Assembly: GCA_910587505.1 (NCBI GenBank)
Contig: CAJULD010000004.1
Coordinates: 1-64,000 of the forward strand
DNA from: an uncultured Oscillospiraceae bacterium
GTDB lineage: Bacteria > Bacillota > Clostridia > Oscillospirales > Oscillospiraceae
DNA length: 64,000 nt
Reading direction: 5' to 3'
Of the stretch, positions 14,573 to 23,072 are shown one piece after another. Position 1 is the first letter of the stretch, and each line of letters starts with the position of its first letter. The notes under the pieces were generated by a model. The model saw only the letters and a list, made by a program, of their open reading frames with translations, was not told the DNA's origin and ran no database searches. A program made the translations under genes and the position numbers.

Positions 14573-15664
14573 TCACGCCAGATCCCGGCCCTCCAGCGCC
14601 GCCAGGCCAAAGCGGACCGCCAGCGTGATTTCCTCCCGCTCCGCTTCGCCGGGAGCGGCGTCGTACCGGCGTTTCATCTCCCGCAGGAACAGTCCCCGCA
14701 GGGTGTCCTCTCCGGCCCGGTCCCACAGGCTCCGGGCCGGGCGCGTCCTGTCCCGCAGCTCCAGGAAGTAGAAGCGGTCCCGGTACGTGCTCTCCAGCGC
14801 CGCCAGGTCGACTCCCGCATTCTCCGCCTCGCCGGTAAAAATGATCCGGCAGATATCCTCCGCTGCATCCGGCGCGGCGGCTTCCAGCGCCTCCCCGGGG
14901 GATACGCCGGTCACGTCCGCCTCAAGGATCCGGTACCTCCGGCGGCAGAGGGGCACAAACCGCAGCGCAGCGCCCTCCGGGTCCACGCTGCCCGCCAGCA
15001 CGCCCCTGTCCCCCGGTTCGTCAAAGCCCCGCCCCTCCGGACATCCGGGATAAGCCCAGAAGGTATTCCCGTCCCGCTGCACGCCGCTGCACTGGTGCAC
15101 GTGGCCCAAAGCGGCGTACTGCACGCCGCTGGCCGCCAGATGCTCCCGCGGAACAGGCCCGTACCGGCTGGCCGGACGGCCCACGTCGCCGTGGAGGCAG
15201 AGCAGGCAGAGCCTGCCGTCCTGCGGGACGGCGAACCCCGCCAGCGGCGGACTCGTCCGGGCCGGACCGGTAAAGGCCGCGCCGCAGACTACGCACTCCA
15301 GATCCGGCAGCAGTACGGCCTCCATGGCTTCTCCACGGAAAATATGGACGTTCCCCGGCCAGTCTGTGGCGGCGTAGGGACTGTGGAGCGTGTAAGGGTC
15401 GTGATTGCCGGGGGAGATGAAAACCGGGCATCCCATGCCAGCCAGGGCCGCCTTGAGCTGCTCCAGCGTTTCGGGGAACACCCGCTCTCCGTCAAACAGG
15501 TCTCCGGCCAGCAGCACGATTTCCGCCTTCTCCTCCCGGACCAGCTCCGCCAGACGGCCGGCGATTTCCCGGCTCTCCCGCCGGCGCTCTCTGGCCTTCT
15601 CAACAGGCAGTCCGCCGAAGGCGCTGTCCAGATGGAGGTCCGCGGCATGTACGATTTTTGGCAT
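14573..15664 (-). CDS. SbcD-like DNA repair exonuclease / metallophosphoesterase
   Basis: A 363-aa calcineurin-type phosphoesterase of the SbcD/Mre11 type. The N-terminal domain has all metal-site motifs in order: HAADLHLDSAF, LLAGDLFDG, SPGNHDPY, CLHGDV and ALGHVHQ. The C-terminal 130 residues are a capping region seen in the YhaO-type exonuclease family. No SbcC/YhaN partner ATPase lies next to it, which is unusual because these proteins normally act with one. The ATG at 15664 follows GGGAGGG. It is one base from the ybaK-like gene upstream, so the two are cotranscribed. Confidence 0.88.
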   Translation of the reverse strand: MPKIVHAADLHLDSAFGGLPVEKARERRRESREIAGRLAELVREEKAEIVLLAGDLFDGERVFPETLEQLKAALAGMGCPVFISPGNHDPYTLHSPYAATDWPGNVHIFRGEAMEAVLLPDLECVVCGAAFTGPARTSPPLAGFAVPQDGRLCLLCLHGDVGRPASRYGPVPREHLAASGVQYAALGHVHQCSGVQRDGNTFWAYPGCPEGRGFDEPGDRGVLAGSVDPEGAALRFVPLCRRRYRILEADVTGVSPGEALEAAAPDAAEDICRIIFTGEAENAGVDLAALESTYRDRFYFLELRDRTRPARSLWDRAGEDTLRGLFLREMKRRYDAAPGEAEREEITLAVRFGLAALEGRDLA

Positions 15665-15665
15665 G

Positions 15666-16139
15666 TTATCCCTCCCGCGGCTTGCAGACGTCTGTCCAGC
15701 CGGTGATTTCCCCGTACTTTTCCAGCTCATCCAGCGTCAGCTCCACGCAGCTGTTGGAGCTGCCCGCGGCAGGGAACACCGTGTCAAACCGCCCCAGAGA
15801 CCGGTCCAGATAGACCTCCACCCCGGGCCTGATCGCGAAGGGACACACGCCGCCCACAGCGTGGCCGGTCCGCTCCGCCGTTTCGTCGGGCGTCAGCATT
15901 TTTGCCTTTCCGCCAAAGGCGGCCCTGTATTTCCCGTTGTCGATTTTCATATCTCCGGCGGCCACGATGAGAATGGTCCGGTCCTCCAGCCCGAAAGCCA
16001 GGCTCTTGGCAATGCGCCCCGCCTCCACGCCGGCGGCCTGGGCGGCCAGCTCCACGGTGGCGGAGGAGACGGTGAATTCGCGGATGCGGCCGGCCATGCC
16101 GTACTGCGCAAAATAAGCTTTTACCCGTTCGATTGACAT
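15666..16139 (-). CDS. YbaK/EbsC-type aminoacyl-tRNA deacylase
   Basis: This 157-aa protein is a freestanding editing domain of the YbaK/ProX superfamily, which clears mischarged tRNAs (for example Cys-tRNA-Pro). Diagnostic parts are ATVELAAQAAGVEAGRIAKSLAF (with the conserved Lys), GDMKIDNGKYRAAFGGKAKML, HAVGGVCPFAI and SSNSCVELTLDELEKY. The start at 16139 is set by GGAGGGAGCG upstream and lies inside the end of the ASCH gene: the genes overlap by 19 bases. The specificity cannot be read off. Confidence 0.9.
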   Translation of the reverse strand: MSIERVKAYFAQYGMAGRIREFTVSSATVELAAQAAGVEAGRIAKSLAFGLEDRTILIVAAGDMKIDNGKYRAAFGGKAKMLTPDETAERTGHAVGGVCPFAIRPGVEVYLDRSLGRFDTVFPAAGSSNSCVELTLDELEKYGEITGWTDVCKPREG

Positions 16140-16594
16140 TTCTTCGCTCCCTCCTCCGGCCAGACCATGTGGAACTCCTCGCATACCACCGGCATGTCCT
16201 CAGTAAATCTCAGACCGGACGCGGCCATCTCTTCTCTGAAAAACGCTTCGTGGACTTTCCTCCAGCAGGAGAGAGTCCGGTCTCCCTCCCCTTCCCGGCG
16301 GGCCTGCTCCGCGCCTACTTCCCGGTAAGGGACCACCGCCACCCGGTCTGTCCGGATGACGCACACCGCTTCCTCCCGGCTGTTCAGGATCACGCTGTAC
16401 TCCCCCGCCTCCGGCAGGGGCTCGTTCTCCAGGGCGTAGAGGGGATACGCCGAGGCCGTGGCGGTCTTGACTCCCGACAGGACCAGCCGGGCCAGGCCGT
16501 CCGGATCACCCCCGAAGGCCCAGGCATCCCAGACTGCCCCGGCCGCCCCGGAAGCCCCCGCGGCGAATTCCGCCCACATCTGTTCTCCCGTCAT
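16121..16594 (-). CDS. ASCH domain protein
   Basis: A 157-aa protein with the ASCH fold (PUA-like beta barrel, RNA-related). Typical segments are WAFGGDPDGLARLVLSGVKTATASAYPLYALENEPLPEAGEYSVILNS (key parts: GVKTATAS and the PLPxxGxYSVILNS strand), VIRTDRVAVVPYREV and EGDRTLSCWRKVHEAFF. Some related proteins hydrolyse N4-acetylcytidine, but that activity is only a possibility here. It overlaps ymdB by 4 bases (ATGA) and ybaK by 19 bases, so translation of all three is likely coupled. The length is that of the YqfB-like/ASCH proteins of Firmicutes. Confidence 0.88.
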   Translation of the reverse strand: MTGEQMWAEFAAGASGAAGAVWDAWAFGGDPDGLARLVLSGVKTATASAYPLYALENEPLPEAGEYSVILNSREEAVCVIRTDRVAVVPYREVGAEQARREGEGDRTLSCWRKVHEAFFREEMAASGLRFTEDMPVVCEEFHMVWPEEGAKKCQSNG

Positions 16595-17367
16595 CGGATG
16601 TCAATCCTTTCTACATCCACGCACAGCCCCGTCCCGCTGTCCAGACTGAACACGGCTCCCTGCATCTTGCAGGGCCCCTCCGCGACCTGATACCGGCCCG
16701 GCAGGCCGCCCAGAAACTGCGTAACGCTCTGTTCCGGCCGGATGCCCAGCACGCTTTCCACGGGCCCGGTCATGCCCAGATCGGTAATATAGCCGGTTCC
16801 TTTGGGGAATACCCGTCCATCGGCGGTGGGCACATGGGTGTGCGTCCCCCACAGGGCGGAAACACGGCCGTCCAGATGGTAGGCCAGGGCCAGCTTCTCA
16901 CTGGTGGCCTCGGCGTGGAAATCCACCAGAGTAAAGCGCGGCCTGTCCTCCCCCTTCAGAAGCCTGTCCGCGGCGAGGAAGGGGTTGTCCGCGTTGAAAT
17001 CCAGTCCGCAGCGCCCGATGAGATTCATCACGCCGATCTGAATCCGCCCGCAGTCATAAACGCCCCAGCCCTTTCCCGGCGCCAGACCGGTGTAATTGGC
17101 GGGACGGAGAAGATAGGGGTCATCCTCCAGCGCCCCGGCAATCTGAGGCTTTCCGAAGGTGTGGTTGCCCAGCGTGACCACGTCGGCCCCGGCGGCATAG
17201 AGCCGCTCCACCTGGGCGGGGGTGACGCCGGTCCCGGCGGCGTTTTCTCCGTTGACCACGGTAAAATGGATGTCCTTCAGTTTTTTCAGGGGCCGCAGAA
17301 CAGTCTCCAGATGGTCGAGTCCCTGCTCGCCCACCACGTCGCCCACGGCCAGAATGTGATAAATCAA
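16591..17367 (-). CDS. ymdB: YmdB-family metallophosphoesterase
   Basis: In Bacillus this protein is a 2',3'-cyclic-nucleotide phosphodiesterase that affects biofilm and motility decisions. The 258-aa sequence carries the complete motif set: HILAVGDVVGEQGL, VVNGENAAGTGVTP, DVVTLGNHTFGK, DFHAEATSEK and LWGTHTHVPTADGR, ending with the conserved GYITDLGMTGPVESVLG. I prefer a TTG start at 17367, because GGGGAG precedes it at good spacing and it is just before the conserved first strand; the open frame extends 22 codons upstream without a site. It heads a tight operon with ASCH, ybaK-like, SbcD-like and asparaginase genes. Confidence 0.92.
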   Translation of the reverse strand: MIYHILAVGDVVGEQGLDHLETVLRPLKKLKDIHFTVVNGENAAGTGVTPAQVERLYAAGADVVTLGNHTFGKPQIAGALEDDPYLLRPANYTGLAPGKGWGVYDCGRIQIGVMNLIGRCGLDFNADNPFLAADRLLKGEDRPRFTLVDFHAEATSEKLALAYHLDGRVSALWGTHTHVPTADGRVFPKGTGYITDLGMTGPVESVLGIRPEQSVTQFLGGLPGRYQVAEGPCKMQGAVFSLDSGTGLCVDVERIDIR

Positions 17368-17689
17368 TTTTTCATTCTCCCCAGGGGTGTTTTTCTCAAG
17401 GAGTAGTATAGCCGGGTTTGGGGGAAAATGCAAGGGCGAAGTCTTTCAATTTGCGGCCCTGCGGACCGCGGCCGCTTCTTTTCCGCCGCTGTCCGGCGCC
17501 GCTTTTTCCTCCCCTCCGGGGCGGGACGGGGAGGATCTTCTTTTCCCCTGCAGCCAGTGTCCGAAACCGGGGATTCTCAGAATCTGTATTCACAATTGCC
17601 GCACGCCGTCAGGCCGCTGAAAGCGGCCCCGGCCCGGAGGCGCGAAGGCAGAATCATCTATTAGAAGCAACAAAAGATTTCCTGCCAAG

Positions 17690-17723
17690 GACAAATGTTT
17701 TGTAAGAGAAGACAAATCTTTTG
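17690..17723 (+). promoter_or_regulatory. Direct repeat upstream of the glutamate dehydrogenase promoter
   Basis: GACAAATGTTTTG (17690-17702) is repeated as GACAAATCTTTTG (17711-17723) with one mismatch and a 21-base period, two helical turns. It ends 18 bases before the -35. This is a typical layout for an activator site. The rest of the gap from 17368 holds GC-rich inverted sequence but no gene that I can support. Confidence 0.5.
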
Positions 17724-17741
17724 AAAGCGCGTAAAAAACCG

Positions 17742-17770
17742 TTGCGAAACCCAAAAACCTGTGCTACGAT
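17742..17770 (+). promoter_or_regulatory. Promoter of the gdh tandem
   Basis: TTGCGA (17742-17747) and TACGAT (17765-17770) with a 17-base spacer, 64 bases ahead of the first glutamate dehydrogenase ATG. Confidence 0.65.
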
Positions 17771-17834
17771 TTAATCAGCTAAAGCGCCGGGAAAGAAGAG
17801 ATTTTTCCCCGGTATCTGACAGGAGGTCACTGCA

Positions 17835-19181
17835 ATGAGCATCAAAAACGAGTATCTGAACGGTCTGATGGACCGCGTTATCGCCCGGAACCCGGCGGAG
17901 CCGGAGTTCCACCAGGCCGTCCGGGAGGTCCTCACCTCCCTCTCCCCCGTGGTGGATGCCCGCCCCGAGTTTATCAAAGAAGGCGTCATGGACTGTCTGG
18001 TGGAGCCGGAGCGGATCATCAAGTTCCGGGTTCCCTGGGAGGACGAGCAGGGCAACGTCCACGTCAACCGGGGCTTCCGGGTGCAGTTTAACTCCGCCAT
18101 TGGTCCCTACAAGGGCGGCCTGCGCTTCCACCCCAGCGTCTATGAGGGCATTATCAAGTTTCTGGGCTTCGAGCAGATTTTCAAGAACAGCCTCACCGGC
18201 CTGCCCATCGGCGGCGGCAAGGGCGGCAGCGATTTTGACCCCAAGGGCAAGACCGACCTGGAGGTCATGCGTTTCTGCCAGAGCTTCATGACGGAGCTCT
18301 TCAAGTATATCGGGCCGGACACCGACGTGCCCGCCGGCGACATCGGCGTGGGCGGCCGGGAGATCGGCTATCTCTTCGGCCAGTATAAGCGCCTGCGCAA
18401 CGAGTTCACCGGCGTTCTCACCGGCAAGGGGCTGACCTACGGCGGCTCCCTGGCCCGGACCGAGGCCACGGGTTACGGCCTGTGCTATTTTACCGACTGT
18501 ATGCTGCGGGATGCCGGCAAGAGCTTCGAGGGCGCAACCGTAGTAATTTCCGGGTCCGGCAACGTGGCCCTGTACGCCTGCGAGAAGGCAAGTCAGTTCG
18601 GAGCCAGGGTGGTGGCCATGAGCGACTCCGGCGGATACGTCTATGACAGGAACGGCATCGACCTGCCCCTCATGAAACGCCTGAAGGAGGTGGAGCGCAA
18701 GCGCATCTCCGCCTATGTGGAGGCCCATCCCGAGGCGGAGTACCACGCCGGATGCGCCGGTGTGTGGCAGATTCCCTGCGACATCGCCCTGCCCTGCGCC
18801 ACCCAGAACGAGCTGGATCTCAATTCTGCGAAAGCGCTGATTGCGGGCGGCTGCTTCGCCGTAGCCGAGGGAGCCAACATGCCCTGCACCCCCGACGCGG
18901 CGGATGCCTTCCAGGCCGCCGGCATCCTCTTTGCTCCCGCCAAGGCGGCCAACGCCGGCGGCGTGGCCACCTCCGCTCTGGAGATGAGCCAGAACTCCAT
19001 GCGCTTCTACTGGACCTTCGAGGAGGTGGACGACCACCTGCGGAAGATCATGACCGACCTCTACCACAACGCTTCCAACGCCGCCGCCCGGTACGGAGCC
19101 CCCGGCAACCTGGTGGCGGGGGCCAACATCGCCGGATTCCTGAAGGTGGGCGAGTCCATGCTGGCCTACGGCATTGTATAG
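17835..19181 (+). CDS. gdhA: NADP-type glutamate dehydrogenase
   Basis: Catalyses reversible amination of 2-oxoglutarate to glutamate. The 448-aa length and every active-site feature match the bacterial hexameric family: GPYKGGLRF (substrate Lys93), PIGGGKGGSDFDPKGK (catalytic Lys129), DTDVPAGDIGVG (catalytic Asp169) and AKAANAGGVATSALEMSQNS near the C-terminus. The coenzyme domain has GSGNVALYACEKA followed by AMSDSGGYVYD; the SDS after the second strand resembles NADP-dependent enzymes such as E. coli GdhA. AGGAGG sits about 8 bases upstream of the ATG. The second paralogue begins 12 bases downstream. Confidence 0.96.
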   Translation: MSIKNEYLNGLMDRVIARNPAEPEFHQAVREVLTSLSPVVDARPEFIKEGVMDCLVEPERIIKFRVPWEDEQGNVHVNRGFRVQFNSAIGPYKGGLRFHPSVYEGIIKFLGFEQIFKNSLTGLPIGGGKGGSDFDPKGKTDLEVMRFCQSFMTELFKYIGPDTDVPAGDIGVGGREIGYLFGQYKRLRNEFTGVLTGKGLTYGGSLARTEATGYGLCYFTDCMLRDAGKSFEGATVVISGSGNVALYACEKASQFGARVVAMSDSGGYVYDRNGIDLPLMKRLKEVERKRISAYVEAHPEAEYHAGCAGVWQIPCDIALPCATQNELDLNSAKALIAGGCFAVAEGANMPCTPDAADAFQAAGILFAPAKAANAGGVATSALEMSQNSMRFYWTFEEVDDHLRKIMTDLYHNASNAAARYGAPGNLVAGANIAGFLKVGESMLAYGIV

Positions 19182-19193
19182 GGAGGCGGGCAC

Positions 19194-20537
19194 ATGAACG
19201 ACTATATCGCCCGCGTATCGGAGAAACTGACGAAGCAGTACGCCCACGAGCCGGAATATCTCCAGTGCGTCAGTACCTGGCTGGAAATGATCGCCCCGGC
19301 CACGGAGGACCCCCGCTATGAAAAGCTGGACCTCATCACCCGCATGGTGGAGCCGGAGCGGACCTTCTCCTTCCTGATCCCCTGGGTGGACGACAGCGGC
19401 GTGACCCATACCAACCACGGCTACCGGGTCCAGTTCAGCTCCGCCATCGGCCCCTACAAGGGAGGATTGCGTTTCCACCCCGGCGTAACCCCCTCGGTGG
19501 TGAAGTTTCTGGGCTTTGAGCAAACCTACAAAAACGCCCTCACCGGCCTGCCCATCGGCGGCGCCGCCGGCGGCGCGGACTTTGACCCCCGGGGAAAGTC
19601 CAACCGGGAAATCATGCGCTTCTGCCAGGCCTTCATGTACGCCCTGTACCGCTACATCGGCGCAGACACCGACGTGCCCGCCGGGGACATCGGCGTAGGC
19701 TCCCGGGAAGTGGGCTGGCTGTACGGCGCATACAAGAAGGTCACCGGACGGGCGGAGAGCTCCGCCCTCACCGGCAAGGGTCTGACCTATGGCGGCAGCC
19801 GTATCCGGCAGGAGGCGGCGGGCTTCGGCACGGTGTACTTTCTGGCCCGGATGCTGGAGCACCAGGGGGAGACCCTGGAGGGCAAGCGTCTCATCGTTTC
19901 CGGCTTCGGCAACATGAGCTGGGGCGTGTGCCGCAAGGCGGCGGAGCTGGGCGGCAGGGTAGTGACCCTCTCCGGCCCCGACGGGTATATTTATGATCCT
20001 GACGGCGTGGCCACCCAGGAGAAGTACAGCTTCATGGTGAAGATGCGCTACTCCGGCGAGGACCGGGTGGAGGCCTACGCAGAGCGGTTCGGCGTGGAGT
20101 TCTTCCCCGGAAAGAAGCCCTGGGAGGTTCCCGGCGACGTGGCGGTGCCCTGCGCCACCCAGAACGAGCTGACGGTGGACGACGCGGTGATGCTGATTGC
20201 CAATAACGTCCGCTACTACGTGGAGGGAGCCAACATGCCCGCCACCACCGACGCGCTGAAGCTGCTGCGGCTCAGCCCCAGGATTCTTACGGCGGGAGCC
20301 AAGGCCAGCGGCTCCGGCGGCGTGGCGGTGTCCGCCCTGGAGATGGCCCAGAACGCCATCCGCTACAGCTGGTCCCGGAAGGAAGTGGACGAGAAGCTGC
20401 GGGGCATCATGAGCAGCATCTACGACGCTTCCGCCGCCGCCGCAGAGGAGTACGGTCTGGGGTACGACCTCATCGCCGGCAACGATATCGCCTCCTTCAG
20501 GAAGATTTCCGAGGCTATGATCGCCCAGGGGCTGTGA
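19194..20537 (+). CDS. Divergent glutamate dehydrogenase paralogue lacking the catalytic lysine
   Basis: A full-length 447-aa paralogue that aligns without gaps to Clostridium symbiosum numbering over the active site. Lys89 (GPYKGG), the Lys at 113 (TYKNALT) and the Asp of DVPAGD are kept. The catalytic lysine of the GGxKGG motif is alanine: the codon at 19566 is GCC, giving PIGGAAGGADFD (Ala125). The C-terminal KAxNAGG motif is also changed, to KASGSGG. The coenzyme region (TLSGPDGYIYDPDG) resembles the NAD-type clostridial enzyme rather than the upstream NADP-type copy. No frameshift or stop is present. It may be an altered-specificity enzyme or a regulatory pseudoenzyme that joins hexamers; this is inference. 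Confidence 0.9.
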   Translation: MNDYIARVSEKLTKQYAHEPEYLQCVSTWLEMIAPATEDPRYEKLDLITRMVEPERTFSFLIPWVDDSGVTHTNHGYRVQFSSAIGPYKGGLRFHPGVTPSVVKFLGFEQTYKNALTGLPIGGAAGGADFDPRGKSNREIMRFCQAFMYALYRYIGADTDVPAGDIGVGSREVGWLYGAYKKVTGRAESSALTGKGLTYGGSRIRQEAAGFGTVYFLARMLEHQGETLEGKRLIVSGFGNMSWGVCRKAAELGGRVVTLSGPDGYIYDPDGVATQEKYSFMVKMRYSGEDRVEAYAERFGVEFFPGKKPWEVPGDVAVPCATQNELTVDDAVMLIANNVRYYVEGANMPATTDALKLLRLSPRILTAGAKASGSGGVAVSALEMAQNAIRYSWSRKEVDEKLRGIMSSIYDASAAAAEEYGLGYDLIAGNDIASFRKISEAMIAQGL

Positions 20538-20599
20538 TACGGTTTCCTTCCGGCAAACGGATCAAAAAGGATTTTTAAGAATGTTTCCCTCTGCGCAGA

Positions 20600-20634
20600 G
20601 CCACCGCGAACGCCGGGCGTTCGCGGTGGCTTTT
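20600..20634 (+). terminator. Terminator of the gdh tandem
   Basis: A 13-bp perfect stem (20600-20612 with 20618-20630) is followed by TTTTACTGTTTTGT. It also overlaps the end of the convergent DUF624 gene by two bases. Confidence 0.88.
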
Positions 20635-21304
20635 ACTGTTTTGTCTCTGTTCCGGCAAACTGCTCCAGCACCGTTCTCACCAGAAACAGCGCCAGCAGGC
20701 ACGGTACGGAAAACCCCATCAGCAGCAGATAGATCCCGCTCAGGGGAAACCAGAGAACAGCCGCCGTCAGCGATCCGTACCAGCCCGCCGCTGCCAGCGC
20801 CGCCCGCAGGGGCTTCCCCAGCCCCAGCTTTACCGACAGCAGGACCGTCGCCTTCGTCAGAGGCCGCCCCTCCGCCAGCAGGGCCCGGAGGTAGGAGGAG
20901 GCCAGCAGCGTCCCCAGAAGCACCACCGCGCAGAACATGAAGGGCGCGTAGCAAATCGGGTGCGCCTCTGCGAGGCGCAGGTAGAACCACGCCCCACAGC
21001 TCCCCGCAGCCACAGGCAGGGCCGTCAGGGCGAAGGCCCCGTACGCCCGCTTCCATCCCGCCCGGAAGGCCTGCCAGTATTGGCTCCAGCAGCGCACCGC
21101 CTGTTCCCGCAGCATCCGGCGGACCACCTGACACATCGCCAGCAGGGCGGGCGGAATGGTGACCACCGGGAGGCAGCAGAGCAGAAAGAGCAGATTGAGC
21201 TTCAACAGCGCGGCGGCCTCCTGTCCGATGATCCGGAAGAACAGCCGGGGACCGGAGGCCCGGCGGGCCTCCTCCTGCGCGTTATAGTCCTCCTGAAAAA
21301 ACAT
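20633..21304 (-). CDS. YesL-like DUF624 membrane protein
   Basis: A 223-aa membrane protein with about five hydrophobic segments (near residues 35-60, 85-110, 118-140, 165-185 and 190-210). The N-terminal LLKLNLLFLLCCLPVVTIPPALLAM is characteristic of DUF624 (YesL family). In Bacillus and many Firmicutes these genes sit next to CUT1 sugar transporters, as here, but the function is unknown. It is transcribed divergently from the ABC transporter at 21762. It may assist or regulate sugar uptake; this rests on context only. Confidence 0.86.
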   Translation of the reverse strand: MFFQEDYNAQEEARRASGPRLFFRIIGQEAAALLKLNLLFLLCCLPVVTIPPALLAMCQVVRRMLREQAVRCWSQYWQAFRAGWKRAYGAFALTALPVAAGSCGAWFYLRLAEAHPICYAPFMFCAVVLLGTLLASSYLRALLAEGRPLTKATVLLSVKLGLGKPLRAALAAAGWYGSLTAAVLWFPLSGIYLLLMGFSVPCLLALFLVRTVLEQFAGTETKQ

Positions 21305-21630
21305 GACGGACCTCCCCGTTTCTCATTATTTTGCTCTGATTATGATTATAGCCTGTCTCCCCTGAAAACGCAAGGATGACCGGAAAACTCCCCCGGACGC
21401 TTCCGCCGTACCGCCGCAGGCGGACACTCCGGCGCGGAAAAAAAACGCATTCCCGCATATCAGGCCCCTGAAAAACGTTTCTGCCTGAGGTCCGCCGTTA
21501 GAACCGCAAAATTGTGAGGTTTTGATTTTCTGCGTTTTATACAAAAAATCGCAGGATACTTCTGTTTAAAGTAACGATTTTCTTTAAAATATATAAAAAT
21601 GTGCTGTAACCTGCAAAAAAAGCGCGCATT

Positions 21631-21654
21631 TGCAAAATCATCAAATATTTTGCA
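21631..21654. promoter_or_regulatory. Candidate operator upstream of the sugar transporter
   Basis: TGCAAAAT (21631-21638) and ATTTTGCA (21647-21654) form a perfect 8-bp inverted repeat with an 8-base spacer, 12 bases before the -35. The surrounding 21305-21761 gap is AT-rich compared with the rest of the window. Position fits an activator such as the AraC protein at 27156. Confidence 0.45.
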
Positions 21655-21666
21655 CACAACACGGCA

Positions 21667-21695
21667 TTTACAGATATATTCGCCGCATATTATAG
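21667..21695 (+). promoter_or_regulatory. Candidate promoter of the sugar ABC operon
   Basis: TTTACA (21667-21672) and TTATAG (21690-21695) with a 17-base spacer. The sequence is AT-rich, so alternatives are possible. It is 67 bases upstream of the ATG. Confidence 0.45.
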
Positions 21696-21761
21696 TAAAT
21701 AAAAACCGCGCTGTCAGCCCGCGGGACACACAGGCGCGGAAAAACGAAAAGGAGTGGAGTT

Positions 21762-23051
21762 ATGAAAAAAATTCCCCGTTTGACGGCGGCGGCTCTGACG
21801 CTGGCTCTGCTGCTGTCCCTGGCCGGGTGCGGCGCCGGCGACGGCAGGACGCACCTGACCTTCCAGATCTGGGACGTGAACCAGCGGGACGGCATGCAGG
21901 CCATGTGCGACGCCTACACCGCCCAGGTGGACCCCAACGTGGTCATTGAGGTCCAGGTCACCAACTGGGGCGAGTACTGGACCAAGCTGGAGGCCGCGGC
22001 CGAGAGCAACACCATGCCCGACATCTACTGGATGCACACCGACCAGATCCTCTACTACGCGGACTTCGGCATGCTGGCGGACCTGACGGATCTCTACGCC
22101 GACGAGGATCCCAACTACTATGCCAACCATTTCTCCGACATCTCCATCGGCAACGCCAGCGGCTCCGACGGCAAAATCTATGGCGTGCCCAAGGACAAGG
22201 ACAACGTGGTCCTGGTCTACAACAGGGAGATGTTTGACGCCGCCGGAGTGGACTACCCCACTGCGGACTGGACCTGGGACGACCTGACCGACGCCTCCCG
22301 GAAGGTCTACGAGGCCACCGGCAAGTACGGTTACATGGCCTACAACGACGAACAGCTGGGCTACTGGAACTTTGTCTATCAGAAGGGCGGCTACATACTG
22401 GATCCGGAGACCAATCTCCACGCCGGATACACCCAGCCCGCCACGGTGGAGGCCATCAGGTACTATGTGGACCTTCAGAAAAACGACTGGTGCCCCAACC
22501 AGAACTACTTCGCCGAGACCAGCCCCGGCACCGCCTTCTTCTCCGGCATGGGCTCCCTGTTCCTGGAGGGCAGCTGGAACCTGCTCAGCGAGATGACCAA
22601 CTATCCCGACATGGTGGGCAAGTGGGACATCGCCATGCTGCCCCGGTGCCCCGATCCCATCTCCGGCGACGGCCGGGGGTCCATCTCCAACGGCCTGTGC
22701 TACTCCACCGCCGCCCGGGGCAGGAATCTGGAGACGGTGAAGGATGTGCTCCGCTTCTTCGGCAGCGAGGAGGGACAGCGCATTCAGGGCGAGTCCGGCG
22801 CGGCCATCCCCGCCTATCTGGGCCTGGAGGACACCTGGTCCAAATCTTTCGGCGCCTTTGACTACATGCTGGATCTGGAGCAGTGCTACGGCCAGTTCGA
22901 CTACGCCGTGCAGTACATCAACAACGCCAGCCGGCGCAAGTGGAAGTCCGCCGTGGCCGACGAGATGGTCAAGGTCTACAACGGGGCCGACATCGACAGC
23001 TCCCTGGCGCGGATGCAGGAGATCGCCGACCGTTACGTTACGTCCGACTGA
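21762..23051 (+). CDS. Sugar ABC transporter substrate-binding lipoprotein
   Basis: A 429-aa family 1 extracellular solute-binding protein. The N-terminus is a lipoprotein signal (hydrophobic core, then LAGC with Cys23), so the mature protein is tethered to the outer face of the membrane. Family features include HLTFQIWDVNQRDGMQ, MPDIYWMHTDQ, YGVPKDKDNVVLVYNREMFDAAG and GMGSLFLEGSWNL. The two permease genes follow directly, and an alpha-galactosidase and an AraC regulator are next. An alpha-galactoside (melibiose or raffinose type) is therefore the likely ligand, by context. A GGAG site lies about 8 bases before the ATG. Confidence 0.93.
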   Translation: MKKIPRLTAAALTLALLLSLAGCGAGDGRTHLTFQIWDVNQRDGMQAMCDAYTAQVDPNVVIEVQVTNWGEYWTKLEAAAESNTMPDIYWMHTDQILYYADFGMLADLTDLYADEDPNYYANHFSDISIGNASGSDGKIYGVPKDKDNVVLVYNREMFDAAGVDYPTADWTWDDLTDASRKVYEATGKYGYMAYNDEQLGYWNFVYQKGGYILDPETNLHAGYTQPATVEAIRYYVDLQKNDWCPNQNYFAETSPGTAFFSGMGSLFLEGSWNLLSEMTNYPDMVGKWDIAMLPRCPDPISGDGRGSISNGLCYSTAARGRNLETVKDVLRFFGSEEGQRIQGESGAAIPAYLGLEDTWSKSFGAFDYMLDLEQCYGQFDYAVQYINNASRRKWKSAVADEMVKVYNGADIDSSLARMQEIADRYVTSD

Positions 23052-23072
23052 ACGTGAGAGGAGGGTATTTTC

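Noticed and set aside
17775..19862. A 695-codon open frame on the minus strand
   Set aside because: It is antisense to the two glutamate dehydrogenases, which are complete and well conserved. The composition is that of an antisense shadow.
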